32,807 nucleotides of DNA from JAWXBG01 sp034439875 (GCA_034439875.1 JAWXBG010000212.1:1-32807); one strand, 5' to 3'; positions 8,972 through 17,498 are shown, counted from the stretch's first letter. The notes: generated by a model from the sequence alone, not told the origin. Translations and numbers: made by a program.

Positions 8972-10798
8972 TTACGAAACGGGTACCCGAATGGTGGCTA
9001 CCGTGCCGCTTTCGGGGCTCGGCTCCAGAGTGATTTCACCTTTTACAGTGTTGATACGGCTGGTCATATTCAACAGACCTATCCCTTTGTTTCCTTTGTC
9101 TGATGAGAAACCTTTTCCATTGTCCTCAACAATCAATAGGAGATATTTCTTGTTTACAAGGAGTTGAACAGCCACCTGGGTTGCACCGCTATGCTTGATG
9201 ATATTGTTAACCAATTCTTGACAAACCCTATAAACTCCCACTTCTACACGTTCATCGAATCGACGGTCCTGTACCTTGTAATGTTCCAATACATATTGGA
9301 TATTCGATAAACCGAGACTTTTTTCGAGCATGTCCGTAATCGCCGGCAGTAGTCCGTTTTCTTGCAGAGCCCTTGGCATCATTTGGTGGGAGATACTTCT
9401 TACTTCTTTTGCACTTTCATCAAGAACACTGCTTATTTTGGAAAGTACTTCTAATTCGGCCGGGGCTTGAGCGGCAATGCGCGTTCGAAGTGCTTCCCAA
9501 CTGAGTTTAATACCGCTCATTTGCTGTCCGATTCCATCGTGTAGATCTTTTGCTATTCTTTTGCGTTCTTCTTCAGTTGCATCAAAGACCGCTTGAATAC
9601 CTGCTTCTTTTTCTGCCAGCAGGGCTGCATCTCTTTCGGCTTTCGCTCTGCGTCTAATTACTTGAGAACGATATAGAGAAAAGAATAAGCCAATGAAAAG
9701 TGCTGATATCGCTAAGATAATATAGACTTGACGCTGGGCAGCAATTTTATCTAATTCTGCAATTTGAAGGTTCTTTTCAGATAAGCTGTATTTCTTCTCG
9801 AGATCAATGATGGCCCTTGCATTTTTTTCATTGAGAAGACTGTCGCCTATTTGAACCGCAAGTCGCTCTGCAATAAGCGCATCGGAATATCTACCGCTTT
9901 CTTCGTAGCATAGACTCAATTGCTCCAGGTTGTATTGTTTCTGATAAGGATACGAAAGACTATCGCACAAATGATTCGACTTTTCAAACCAAGTAATGGC
10001 TTCGTTCAGTTCTTTTGTTTGGTAATAATAGTCGCCATAAAAAGTCATGTTTTCAATGATTCCGAAAATATCATTGCGACTTTTGCGAATTTCGTAGGCT
10101 CGGTCGAAATAGGGCTTTGCAAGGGATGGTTCATGACGAAGTATATGGGCAAACCCAAGTTTATTCAACGAGAAAGGAAGCCCTATGCTGTCATTGGCCA
10201 ATTCCTTTAATGAAAGCGCCTTGTTGTAAAATAGCAAAGCACTATCCAGATCGTTGCGCATTTCAAAAAGCACCCCAAAGTTGTCGTATGCTCCGGTAAG
10301 CAAATGATCGTCTTGTAATCTCTCGAGTTCCTGAATCCCAGTTCGCATATATCTGAATGCTTCCTGCAAATTGATCCTTTTTATTTGATAACCGTACGAA
10401 CACATAATATTGGCTCTAGCAGCTTCGTTTCCGGCTTTTCTATGCAGTTCCATCGACTGCATATTGTAATAGGCAGTAGAGTCATACTGCCCTTGGAGAT
10501 ACATTACAATCCCTAATAGTTCGGCAGTTTTGGCTTGTCTATCTATCCATTTATTGCCGCTCGAAAGGGCCCAAACTTGACGCAGCTTTGTTTCAGAACC
10601 ACTGAAGTCAGCTACTAGTTGATCGTAGGGTATGGCAAGTGTTGAATCTACAAAGGATTCTTCAGAAGATTTATTGGGTCTCTTCCCAGATTCTTTCAAT
10701 TGACTAAACGCATTCATAGCGATTGCTGAAATACACAAAACGAGCAGAATGGAAATGCCGATTCGGGAAGGAATGCAATGGTTTTGATTGAAGTTCAC
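8972..10798 (-). CDS. TPR-containing HisKA_3 sensor histidine kinase
   Basis: The protein of about 608 residues starts with a hydrophobic signal segment (residues 13-32). A periplasmic region follows with several TPR-like repeats (about 85-330, e.g. LDSALLFYNKALSLKELAND, LNEAITWFEKSNHLCDS), then a transmembrane helix (about 358-376) and a short coiled coil. The cytoplasmic kinase has the HisKA_3 box RIAKDLHDGIGQQ with H420, a degenerate N-box QELVNNIIKHSG (about 527-537), and the VEDNGKGF and GIGLLNMTSR nucleotide-binding loops. This architecture is common in Bacteroidota NarL-type two-component systems. The TPRs presumably bind an envelope signal or partner protein. It is upstream of, and probably cotranscribed with, the response regulator, and divergent from the SulP gene. 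Confidence 0.93.
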   Translation of the reverse strand: MNFNQNHCIPSRIGISILLVLCISAIAMNAFSQLKESGKRPNKSSEESFVDSTLAIPYDQLVADFSGSETKLRQVWALSSGNKWIDRQAKTAELLGIVMYLQGQYDSTAYYNMQSMELHRKAGNEAARANIMCSYGYQIKRINLQEAFRYMRTGIQELERLQDDHLLTGAYDNFGVLFEMRNDLDSALLFYNKALSLKELANDSIGLPFSLNKLGFAHILRHEPSLAKPYFDRAYEIRKSRNDIFGIIENMTFYGDYYYQTKELNEAITWFEKSNHLCDSLSYPYQKQYNLEQLSLCYEESGRYSDALIAERLAVQIGDSLLNEKNARAIIDLEKKYSLSEKNLQIAELDKIAAQRQVYIILAISALFIGLFFSLYRSQVIRRRAKAERDAALLAEKEAGIQAVFDATEEERKRIAKDLHDGIGQQMSGIKLSWEALRTRIAAQAPAELEVLSKISSVLDESAKEVRSISHQMMPRALQENGLLPAITDMLEKSLGLSNIQYVLEHYKVQDRRFDERVEVGVYRVCQELVNNIIKHSGATQVAVQLLVNKKYLLLIVEDNGKGFSSDKGNKGIGLLNMTSRINTVKGEITLEPSPESGTVATIRVPVS

Positions 10799-10832
10799 AA
10801 TGCGAAGAAAGTTCTTTTAAGGTAATAAATGG

Positions 10833-10848
10833 TACGGTAATTACCGTA
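10833..10848. promoter_or_regulatory. perfect 16-bp palindrome, candidate operator
   Basis: TACGGTAATTACCGTA is an exact inverted repeat in the 101-bp spacer between the divergent histidine kinase and SulP genes. It ends 20 bp before the candidate -7 element of the SulP promoter, so it sits at or just upstream of the expected -33 region. This is a natural place for a dimeric regulator. The neighbouring NarL-type regulator is the obvious candidate, by position only. Confidence 0.55.
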
Positions 10849-10868
10849 ATGTGCGATGTGCAGTATAG

Positions 10869-10876
10869 TATCTTTG
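10869..10876 (+). promoter_or_regulatory. candidate -7 promoter element TATCTTTG for the SulP gene
   Basis: TATCTTTG matches the Bacteroidota TAnnTTTG consensus exactly and lies 23 bp ahead of the ATG at 10900. The start would then be a few bases downstream, leaving a short leader. No convincing -33 TTG is visible, which could mean the promoter needs an activator. Confidence 0.45.
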
Positions 10877-10899
10877 ACTCGTAGGTACATCCGATTCTT

Positions 10900-12450
10900 A
10901 TGAAACGTAAATTGAGGTACCGCCAACTTTTATGGTGGAAACATGATTTACCTGCGGGTATCTCGGTTTTTCTTGTTGCCCTTCCCCTCTGCTTAGGTGT
11001 TGCTTTAGCTTCCGGCGCTCCTCTTTCAAGCGGTTTACTTTCTGGTATGATAGGAGGTATGTTGGTTTCACTTATGAGCGGATCGGCTCTTGGTGTTTCG
11101 GGGCCCGCAGCGGGTCTGACCACGCTTATTGCAGCATCTATAGTTTCGCTTGGCGACTTTCGTGTTTTTCTTTTGGTGGTTGTTGTAGCAGGTTTATTCC
11201 AAATTGTTTTGGGATTGCTGAAACTTGGACTTATAGCTAGTTACTTTCCATCGGCTGTCATTAAAGGTATGCTAGCGGCAATTGGAATTATTTTGATATC
11301 GAAACAAGTACCCATTGCCATAGGTTATGATCAACCGGATTTTTGGACGAGTGGATTTTTGAAACTTTTTGAATCTGGTAATTTTTTGGGGAGTCTGGAA
11401 AACTTTTCTGAACATATTTCAAGAGGAGCAATCTTAATTACCGCAGCCTCTTTGATGATTTATTTTATAATGGCCCATCGGACTTTTATACGACTTAAGA
11501 AGGTTCCCATAGCTTTGTTGGTTGTTTTGGTGAGTGTTTTGGTGAATACTATTTTTACACATTACGCTTCATCTTTTTCATTGAAACCAACACAACTGGT
11601 AGAAATCCCCGATAATATATTTTCCTCAATTGTCCTTCCTGATTTCACACATTTTTTTTCCACTCCGCAAATTTGGAAAGATGGAATTGTCATTGGCTTA
11701 TTGGCAACTCTCGAAACATTATTAAGTGTTGAGGCGGTTGACAAACTCGACAAGCACAATCGGATTACTCCTGTAAATAGGGAGATGGTGGCACAGGGTA
11801 TTGGCAACATAGCGTGTGGATTGGTGGGTGCAATACCAATTACCGCTGTTATAGTGAGAGGTGCGGCAAATGTGGATGCAGGCGGAAGAACCAAACTTGC
11901 TGCTTTTACACATGGAGCGCTTTTATTGTTGGCGGTGGCTTTTATACCCTTTGTTCTGAACATGATTCCTTATGCGGCACTATCGGCTATATTGGTTGTG
12001 ACAGGATACAACCTTGCGAAACCCAAACTTTTTAAGAATATGTGGGGTCTGGGTTGGAAACAGTTTTTGCCATTTTTAATTACAATTGTTGTAATTCTGG
12101 CAACCGACTTATTGATAGGAGTGTGCATTGGACTCTTGCTTTCCATATATTTTGTAATTCAAAACAATTTTAAGGCAGAGTACAGAACTACATCTATGCA
12201 CATGGAGGGAATAAATACTTACAACATCAAATTGAATTCTAATGTTACCTTTTTGAACAAGGTTAATCTTAGAAAGACTCTCGACCAAGTGCCTGAGTTC
12301 AGTCATTTGATCATTGATGGCCTTGAATGTAATTTCATCGACTATGATATTTTGGAAATCATTAGCGAATACGCTACCAAGGCCCATGACAAGCATATAC
12401 AGCTCGAGCTAAAGGGTATTAGAACTGTAAGTGTAACAGCGGTACACTAG
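10900..12450 (+). CDS. SulP-family anion transporter with a C-terminal STAS domain
   Basis: The 516-residue inner-membrane protein belongs to the SulP/SLC26 family, whose bacterial members carry sulfate, bicarbonate or organic anions, often coupled to H+ or Na+. It opens with DLPAGISVFLVALPLCLGVALASG, the family's first transmembrane signature, followed by about 11-13 hydrophobic helices to about residue 425. The stretch GVSGPAAGLTTLIAASI and the segment LLATLETLLSVEAVDKLD are also family-like. Residues ~440-516 form a compact STAS domain with SHLIIDGLECNFIDYDILEI. The substrate cannot be read from the sequence. The gene is divergent from a histidine kinase, with a palindrome between them, so two-component control is plausible. 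No carbonic anhydrase gene is adjacent. Confidence 0.92.
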   Translation: MKRKLRYRQLLWWKHDLPAGISVFLVALPLCLGVALASGAPLSSGLLSGMIGGMLVSLMSGSALGVSGPAAGLTTLIAASIVSLGDFRVFLLVVVVAGLFQIVLGLLKLGLIASYFPSAVIKGMLAAIGIILISKQVPIAIGYDQPDFWTSGFLKLFESGNFLGSLENFSEHISRGAILITAASLMIYFIMAHRTFIRLKKVPIALLVVLVSVLVNTIFTHYASSFSLKPTQLVEIPDNIFSSIVLPDFTHFFSTPQIWKDGIVIGLLATLETLLSVEAVDKLDKHNRITPVNREMVAQGIGNIACGLVGAIPITAVIVRGAANVDAGGRTKLAAFTHGALLLLAVAFIPFVLNMIPYAALSAILVVTGYNLAKPKLFKNMWGLGWKQFLPFLITIVVILATDLLIGVCIGLLLSIYFVIQNNFKAEYRTTSMHMEGINTYNIKLNSNVTFLNKVNLRKTLDQVPEFSHLIIDGLECNFIDYDILEIISEYATKAHDKHIQLELKGIRTVSVTAVH

Positions 12451-12545
12451 ACAGATTGTTATGACCGTCCTCGGTGCGAGATTCTTCTTAGTTCTCCAAA
12501 TCTGTGAATATTGCTTTGTTAAAATGTTAAAACAAACTTTCGTTT

Positions 12546-13296
12546 ATGGAAGTACATCATCACAGTCATGCTTCACACAGTAAGAAGAACTGGAGGTCCT
12601 ATATCCCAGAATTTTTTATGCTTTTTCTGGCCGTATTATGTGGATAGCGTGCAGAATATCAGCTTGAGCATAAGATAGAACGAGATAGAGAAGAGCAGTT
12701 TATTCATTCCATGATTGAAGATATTCAAGAAGATACTTCTAAAATGGCTATATTAATTCCACGGCAAAGACAGAAAGTTTTGGCGTTCGATAGTCTGATT
12801 GGCAACATACACAACGAGCCATTTACTGATAGCAGCTTGAGGGTAATGTATTTTTTGATGAATTGATATGCAGGCAGCAGAAATCCCATGATTTTCACGA
12901 CTCGCACATACACTCAATTGACCAATTCGGGCGGTTTGCGTTTAACCCAGCATCCGCATTGGGGTTCTCGGTTTAATTCGGAGCAAAGCAGCGTCAGATG
13001 GTATCGTAATGTACTATGAACTGTCGGCAGGATTACTTGGTCAGCAGGATGCCATTGTATTTTCGAAGCGGGAACTTGTAAATCTGAGTGCTCGAATATT
13101 CGATTTGGAAATTGTGAAGGATTACGACAGAAATTCAGTGAGCCAAATTTTGAAGTCACAGAAAAGAGTTGCATTGCCTAATCCTGATAGATTGGCGATT
13201 CGTGAATATGCAAACAGGCTCTATTATCTGAGCGCTATCACCGTAATATTTATCAGAGGCCTGGAAGTCCATAAAACGAGAGCGACTAAAACATAG
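12546..13296 (+). pseudogene. decayed MEVHHHSH-type membrane protein gene
   Basis: Starting at ATG 12546 the frame reads MEVHHHSHASHSKKNW, then a hydrophobic helix (FFMLFLAVLCG), then a TAG (12645-12647) in place of a residue within GF(L)AEYQLEH. It stays open until a TGA (12864-12866), then continues in the same frame through RTYTQLTNSGGLRL. There a 31-bp insertion (12945-12975) shifts the frame. Beyond it the protein resumes as IRSKAASDGIVMYYELSAGL and runs to a TAG at 13294-13296. Removing the insert and reading through both stops gives about 239 residues. The family is a Bacteroidota group of single-helix membrane proteins of unknown function, recognised from memory. It cannot make the full protein. 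Confidence 0.8.
12945..12971 (+). mobile_element. 27-bp insertion flanked by TTTA duplications (repeat copy B)
   Basis: Inside the pseudogene the 27 bp beginning ACCCAGCATCCGCATTGG are bracketed by TTTA at 12941-12944 and 12972-12975. Deleting the 27 bp plus one TTTA restores GGT TTG CGT TTA ATT CGG AGC, i.e. the continuous family sequence. The insert matches the end of the 146-bp element at 15564. It is either a footprint or an internally deleted copy. Confidence 0.75.
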
Positions 13297-13519
13297 AGTT
13301 TCTACAGAAGGAGTATGGTGTTGATTACTCAGTACATTATTTTGCATAATACTTCCTAAAAAGTGCGTTTTCCGAATGGTGAAGTTGTTTGTCGGGGGGT
13401 GCCTTTGTGTTATAAGAAGTGTTAAAGTTGACATATTGAATTGGCTGGAATGCTCGGGCTATTTAAACCAAAGTATATTCGCTTTTTATTTTCTTCCTTA
13501 TAACCAATTAATCGTATTT

Positions 13520-15424
13520 ATGAAAACCAAACTTCTAATTTCGATGTTCGCAGCTTCGCTCTTGTTCTCATGCAGCGAAACCAAACAAGAGAAGGCACGA
13601 GAACCGAAGAAGTACACACTGGAACAATTGTATGACAACAGATCGGTGAGTGCAGCCGGCTTCAATTCCGACGAATCTAAAGTGCTCATCAATAGCAATG
13701 TTTCTGGTATATTTAATGTATACGAATTGGTTGTATCCGATACTTCGAAAGTAGCTCTTACGTCTTCCACAGTGGATTCTTATTTCGCTGTTGACTATTT
13801 GCCGGGAAGTGAGAGTTTTATTTATTCTGCAGATTCTGGAGGAAATGAAAACACGCATCTTTATTTGATGGATAAGACAGTAGGAACGGCAACTGATCTT
13901 ACTCCTTGGCCGAATAGTGCAAATAGTTTCTTCCGTTGGACCGATGACAAGCAATCGATGTTCGTTGAGAGCAATAAGCGCGATCAAAGATTTTTTGATA
14001 TTTGGAAGATGGATTTAACAGGCACGAAGAGTGATTTGTTTTTTCAGAATGACTCAGGTTTGAGTGTGGCTGACATAAGTCAGAGCGAAAGGTTTATTGC
14101 ACTTACCAAGAGCATTACAACTGATCAGAATGAATTGTATTTGCTCGATCGCACAACTCAAACAATGAAGCTATTGAGCAATGAGAATGAAGCTACATGG
14201 AGTCCTTCTGGATTTGAACGAAATGATAGCATTATGTATTACACTACCAATGATGGAAGTGAATTCAGATATCTGGTGAAGTACAATATTAATTCGGGTG
14301 TTGCTGAAAAGGTATTTGAAGACAAGTGGGACGTTATGGGAATGAATATTGGCGAAAAGGAAAAGCACCATACTATATTCATCAATGAGGATGGGAAAAA
14401 TAAAGTGCTGTTGTTTGATCATGCAACAGGTAAGTCAATAGATTTTCCGGAGATAAAGGATGGGGATGTTGTAAATGTCATTATTTCACCAACAGAAGAA
14501 AACCTGCTGCTTACAATAGGAAGCAGCACGAGTCCACAGAATTTGTATTCGTATAATGTTGCAAAGAAAGAGTTGAAGCAATTGACAAATAGTTTGAATA
14601 GTGAGATTGACAGAAATGATTTAGTGACGGCAGAAGTGGTGCGTTTTAAATCCTTCGACGGATTGGATATTCCTGCGATTTACTACAAACCCTTGAATGC
14701 AACTGCTGCCAATAAGGTTCCTGCTATTGTTTGGGTTCATGGCGGTCCAGGCGGTCAAAGTCGTGTTGGCTTCAACAATTCTATTCAGCATCTTGTTAAC
14801 AATGGTTATGCAGTGTTGCAAGTAAACAATAGAGGTAGCAGTGGTTACGGTAAAACGTTTTACAAAATGGATAATCAGGATCACAGCAATGGCGATTTGA
14901 AGGATTGTATTTATGGTAAAAAGTGGTTGGCCGAACAGAATTACATTGATAGCACCGCCATTGGTATCATGGGAGGAAGTTATGGTGGATGCATGGTTTT
15001 GGGAGCTTTGGCGTTTCACCCCGAAGAATTCAAAGTAGGTGTAGATCTTTTCGGAGTGGCCAATTGGTTGAGGACATTGCGCAGCATTCCTCCTTACTGG
15101 GAGTCCTTCCGCAAAGCTCTTTATGAGGAGATGGGAGATCCAAGTACTGCCGATAGTGTGAGACTCAAAAATATTTCGCCACTCTTCAACTACGAGAAGA
15201 TAAACAAACCTCTACTCGTGTTGCAAGGGTCAAATGATGTGCGAGTTCTCCCGGTGGAAAGTGATGAGATAGTAGAAGGTGTGCGAAAGAATGGTGTCCC
15301 TGTAGAGTATGTTCTATTCCCCGACGAAGGCCATGGTTTTGTGAAAAAGGAAAATCAGATTACATCATCAAAACGTACTGTGGAATTTTTGGATAAGTAT
15401 CTGCGATCTCCAAAAACCGAATAG
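13520..15424 (+). CDS. S9 family prolyl oligopeptidase-type lipoprotein
   Basis: The 634-residue product is a serine peptidase of family S9, an exported dipeptidyl- or acylaminoacyl-peptidase type enzyme. The start at 13520 gives a lipoprotein signal, MKTKLLISMFAASLLFSC, with the lipobox cysteine at residue 18. The protein is probably anchored to a membrane facing the periplasm. Residues ~40-380 form the beta-propeller that filters substrates. The C-terminal alpha/beta hydrolase has the oxyanion segment WVHGGPGGQ and a complete triad: S487 in GGSYGG, D573 in GSNDVRV, and H605 in DEGHGF. The open frame extends upstream to 13376, but only the 13520 ATG yields a signal peptide. It is followed by a rho-independent terminator, so it is probably monocistronic. 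Family is certain, exact specificity is not. Confidence 0.93.
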   Translation: MKTKLLISMFAASLLFSCSETKQEKAREPKKYTLEQLYDNRSVSAAGFNSDESKVLINSNVSGIFNVYELVVSDTSKVALTSSTVDSYFAVDYLPGSESFIYSADSGGNENTHLYLMDKTVGTATDLTPWPNSANSFFRWTDDKQSMFVESNKRDQRFFDIWKMDLTGTKSDLFFQNDSGLSVADISQSERFIALTKSITTDQNELYLLDRTTQTMKLLSNENEATWSPSGFERNDSIMYYTTNDGSEFRYLVKYNINSGVAEKVFEDKWDVMGMNIGEKEKHHTIFINEDGKNKVLLFDHATGKSIDFPEIKDGDVVNVIISPTEENLLLTIGSSTSPQNLYSYNVAKKELKQLTNSLNSEIDRNDLVTAEVVRFKSFDGLDIPAIYYKPLNATAANKVPAIVWVHGGPGGQSRVGFNNSIQHLVNNGYAVLQVNNRGSSGYGKTFYKMDNQDHSNGDLKDCIYGKKWLAEQNYIDSTAIGIMGGSYGGCMVLGALAFHPEEFKVGVDLFGVANWLRTLRSIPPYWESFRKALYEEMGDPSTADSVRLKNISPLFNYEKINKPLLVLQGSNDVRVLPVESDEIVEGVRKNGVPVEYVLFPDEGHGFVKKENQITSSKRTVEFLDKYLRSPKTE

Positions 15425-15449
15425 AGAGATTCTCGCTGGTGATATTCTC

Positions 15450-15498
15450 AAAAGCCCTCCGGGAAGTAGTCTGTTTGGACGATGCCCGAAGGGTTTTT
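15450..15498 (+). terminator. rho-independent terminator of the S9 peptidase gene
   Basis: AAAAGCCCTCCGGG (15450-15463) pairs with CCCGAAGGGTTTTT (15485-15498), a GC-rich stem of about nine pairs with one mismatch, flanked by A and T runs. It starts 26 bp after the peptidase stop codon. Confidence 0.75.
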
Positions 15499-15563
15499 GA
15501 TTTTTGTATGAAGGCCGTTCTAGTTTGGAAAAAAGGTAGTCGTATTCCGTATAGGTATCTTTA

Positions 15564-15709
15564 ACCCAGAATCCACATTGGAAGTCCGATGCCGTTTCAG
15601 TACATGGGTCTAGAACAGATACTCTCATTGAATTTACCACTTCATGCATGTAAGATCCTTCAGCGCATTACCTAAACAGACTTCCAATGCGCAACGCAGG
15701 ATGGACTGT
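15564..15709 (-). mobile_element. 146-bp MITE-like element with TTTA duplication (repeat copy C)
   Basis: The plus-strand left end ACCCAGAATCCACATTGG and the minus-strand right end, which reads GTCCATCCTGCGTTGCGCATTGG, are imperfect inverted repeats; both continue into AAGTC. TTTA flanks both sides (15560-15563 and 15710-15713). The element carries no complete transposase frame, so it would need help in trans. Its inner part shares CTTCATGC...AAATTTACC-type sequence with copies A and D. It fills most of the gap between the S9 peptidase terminator and the bestrophin gene, and could contribute the bestrophin leader. Confidence 0.75.
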
Positions 15710-15797
15710 TTTAAAGGCAGAATTAGTATTATTGAATGGTCTGATTGATTTTTCATCGAGTGATTGCAGTTTATTTTCGCCAACTAATTACGTCGAC

Positions 15798-16796
15798 ATG
15801 TACACAAAGAGAAATTATGGGTTTTGGATGACTGCAAATTGGTCCAAGTATCCTTTCATATATGGACTGATTTATTCAACTGCAGTGACATTGGCATATG
15901 TATTCACTTTAAAGTATCTTCATTTCGATATTTCGCTTCCTTGGCAACCAATAAGTGTCTTGGGTATTGCAGTTGCTTTTTACTTGGGATTTAAAAACAA
16001 CAGCAGTTATGACCGAACGTGGGAAGCGAGAAAGATATGGGGAGGAATGGTGAACAGTAGCAGAACTTTCGGAATTGCTGTAGTGGGTTTCGTTCATGGA
16101 CCGGATCAGCAAGTGATTCGTCAGAGGTTGATCTATCGACACATTGCCTGGCTCACAGCATTGCGTCACCAACTTCGCCTAAGTCGTCCATGGGAGCACA
16201 CAGAAGATCGAATTCGTGGCATGTATTTCCCCTCTATTTGCGAAGATTACTATAATAAATTGGATGGCGAATTGAAGGGGTTTATAACGGAGGAAGAGAT
16301 TGCAATGTTGAAGACAAAATCGAATATGGCAACGCAGATTTTATTGGAGCAAGCCAAAGATTTAGCAGAATTGAAAAAGGGAAATTACTTTGAGGATTTC
16401 CGACACATGGAATTCCACAAATTGTTATCTGCTTTTTATGATGATCAAGGTAGAAGCGAACGAATAAAGAATTTTCCTTTTCCCCGGCAGTATGCCTCCA
16501 TTGCACTATGGACTACTTACATTTTTGCTGCATTGATACCCTTTGGTATGCTCGAAGTAATAGTGGATGAAAGCCTCAAAATTTATTGGTTATCGATACC
16601 ACTCACTGCACTCGTCATTTGGGTGTTCTTTTTGATGGAAAAGGTCGGCGACTATTCAGAAAATCCTTTTGAAGGAACTTACAACGATGTACCGATCACG
16701 TCCATTTCGCGCAACATTGAAATTGATCTTCGCGAGATGATCAACGATAATATGATCCCTAGGCCTATAGCCGAAAAGAATGGTTTTTTGATGTAA
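15798..16796 (+). CDS. bestrophin/UPF0187-family anion channel
   Basis: The 332-residue inner-membrane protein belongs to the RFP-TM bestrophin family; bacterial relatives form pentameric ion channels. It begins MYTKRNYGFWMTANWSKYPF, has early membrane helices near 20-70, and carries the hallmark NNSSYDRTWEARKIWGGMVNSSR. Two later helices lie near 230-280 (YASIALWTTYIFAALIPFGM; YWLSIPLTALVIWVFFLME). It ends with the conserved EKVGDYSENPFEG and NDVPITSISRNIEIDLREM blocks. I chose the ATG at 15798 because the longer frame (from 15687) begins inside the MITE-like element. The transported ion is not evident; both cation- and anion-selective bacterial bestrophins are known. A SulP gene is within 5 kb, but functional linkage is not shown. 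Confidence 0.92.
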   Translation: MYTKRNYGFWMTANWSKYPFIYGLIYSTAVTLAYVFTLKYLHFDISLPWQPISVLGIAVAFYLGFKNNSSYDRTWEARKIWGGMVNSSRTFGIAVVGFVHGPDQQVIRQRLIYRHIAWLTALRHQLRLSRPWEHTEDRIRGMYFPSICEDYYNKLDGELKGFITEEEIAMLKTKSNMATQILLEQAKDLAELKKGNYFEDFRHMEFHKLLSAFYDDQGRSERIKNFPFPRQYASIALWTTYIFAALIPFGMLEVIVDESLKIYWLSIPLTALVIWVFFLMEKVGDYSENPFEGTYNDVPITSISRNIEIDLREMINDNMIPRPIAEKNGFLM

Positions 16797-16856
16797 GGGA
16801 AATAGCTAGATCAATTGATATTTGTTCACATAGATCTTTGATTCAACCAACTCTAG

Positions 16857-17354
16857 ATGATTGATCTCTATACCGAACGTTTGTATATCACTGATTTGAG
16901 AGAATCGGACGACTCTTTTATTATGAAATTGTTGAATAGTGTGGGTTGGTTGAAATTCATAGGCGATAAGAATATTGGATCAATCGAAGCTGCGGAAGAG
17001 TACATAAAGAAAATTCGCGAAACACCAGAGATGGTTTACACTGTGGTCCAAACAAGAGAAGGGGCGGAAGCAATGGGAATTGTAACACTTGTAAAAACGG
17101 ACTATTTACCTGATCATGATTTAGGATTTGCTTTTTTGAATGATTTTCACGGACAGGGTTTTGCTTTTGAAGCTTGTTGGACTGTGCTTGAATACGCGCT
17201 GACCAACCTGTATACACATGTGTCCGCTGTGGTGCTGCCAGACAATGAAAAGTCAATACGACTTCTAGTCTCCCTTGGATTCAATTTTGTTGGAGCAATC
17301 AAAAACGCCAATGAGGAACTACTTCACTATAGAATTTCAAACGCAAAGGTGTAG
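16857..17354 (+). CDS. GNAT-family N-acetyltransferase, RimJ/RimL-like
   Basis: The 165-residue cytoplasmic protein is a GNAT acetyltransferase, which moves an acetyl group from acetyl-CoA to an amine. It opens with TERLYITDLRESD, a RimJ/RimL-like N-terminus. The acetyl-CoA-binding motif is FAFLNDFHGQGFAFEACWTV (residues 91-110), with HGQGFA as the pyrophosphate-binding turn. The C-terminal strand reads SAVVLPDNEKSIRLLVSLGF. The substrate is unknown: ribosomal proteins, antibiotics and small amines are all possible in this family. It starts 60 bp after the bestrophin gene on the same strand and may share a transcript. A terminator-like hairpin follows it. Confidence 0.9.
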   Translation: MIDLYTERLYITDLRESDDSFIMKLLNSVGWLKFIGDKNIGSIEAAEEYIKKIRETPEMVYTVVQTREGAEAMGIVTLVKTDYLPDHDLGFAFLNDFHGQGFAFEACWTVLEYALTNLYTHVSAVVLPDNEKSIRLLVSLGFNFVGAIKNANEELLHYRISNAKV

Positions 17355-17410
17355 TATCTATTTTTTTTGTGAGTTTTCAATTAGAAACCATTTAAAGGGA
17401 ACTCATAAAA

Positions 17411-17452
17411 AGCATGAAATTCATTGAAAATGTGAATTTCGGCGCTTTTTTA
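17411..17452 (+). terminator. candidate terminator after the acetyltransferase gene
   Basis: GAAATTCA (17416-17423) and TGAATTTC (17433-17440) form an 8-bp stem around a 9-base loop, and GGCGC plus a run of T residues follow. The stem is AT-rich, so termination may be weak. It lies about 60 bp after the stop codon and 100 bp before the next gene. Confidence 0.5.
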
Positions 17453-17498
17453 ACAAATGTGAACCTCACTGCGTCTTATAAAAGCACTATTTCCTTAT

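Noticed and set aside
12451..12517. ACAGATT/AATCTGT inverted repeat after the SulP gene as a terminator
   Set aside because: The arms are only 7 bp, the loop is long and no T-run follows.
13009..13296. 95-codon frame as an independent small gene
   Set aside because: It is the in-frame C-terminal part of the decayed MEVHHHSH-type gene once the 31-bp insertion is removed.
13376..13519. Longer N-terminus for the S9 peptidase
   Set aside because: Only the ATG at 13520 places the lipoprotein signal peptide at the N-terminus.
15687..15797. Longer N-terminus for the bestrophin gene
   Set aside because: The extra 37 codons start inside the MITE-like element and give no family similarity; the ATG at 15798 gives the expected N-terminus.
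10900..16796. SulP and bestrophin as one anion-transport operon
   Set aside because: A pseudogene, an S9 peptidase, a terminator and a mobile element separate them; proximity alone does not support joint function.
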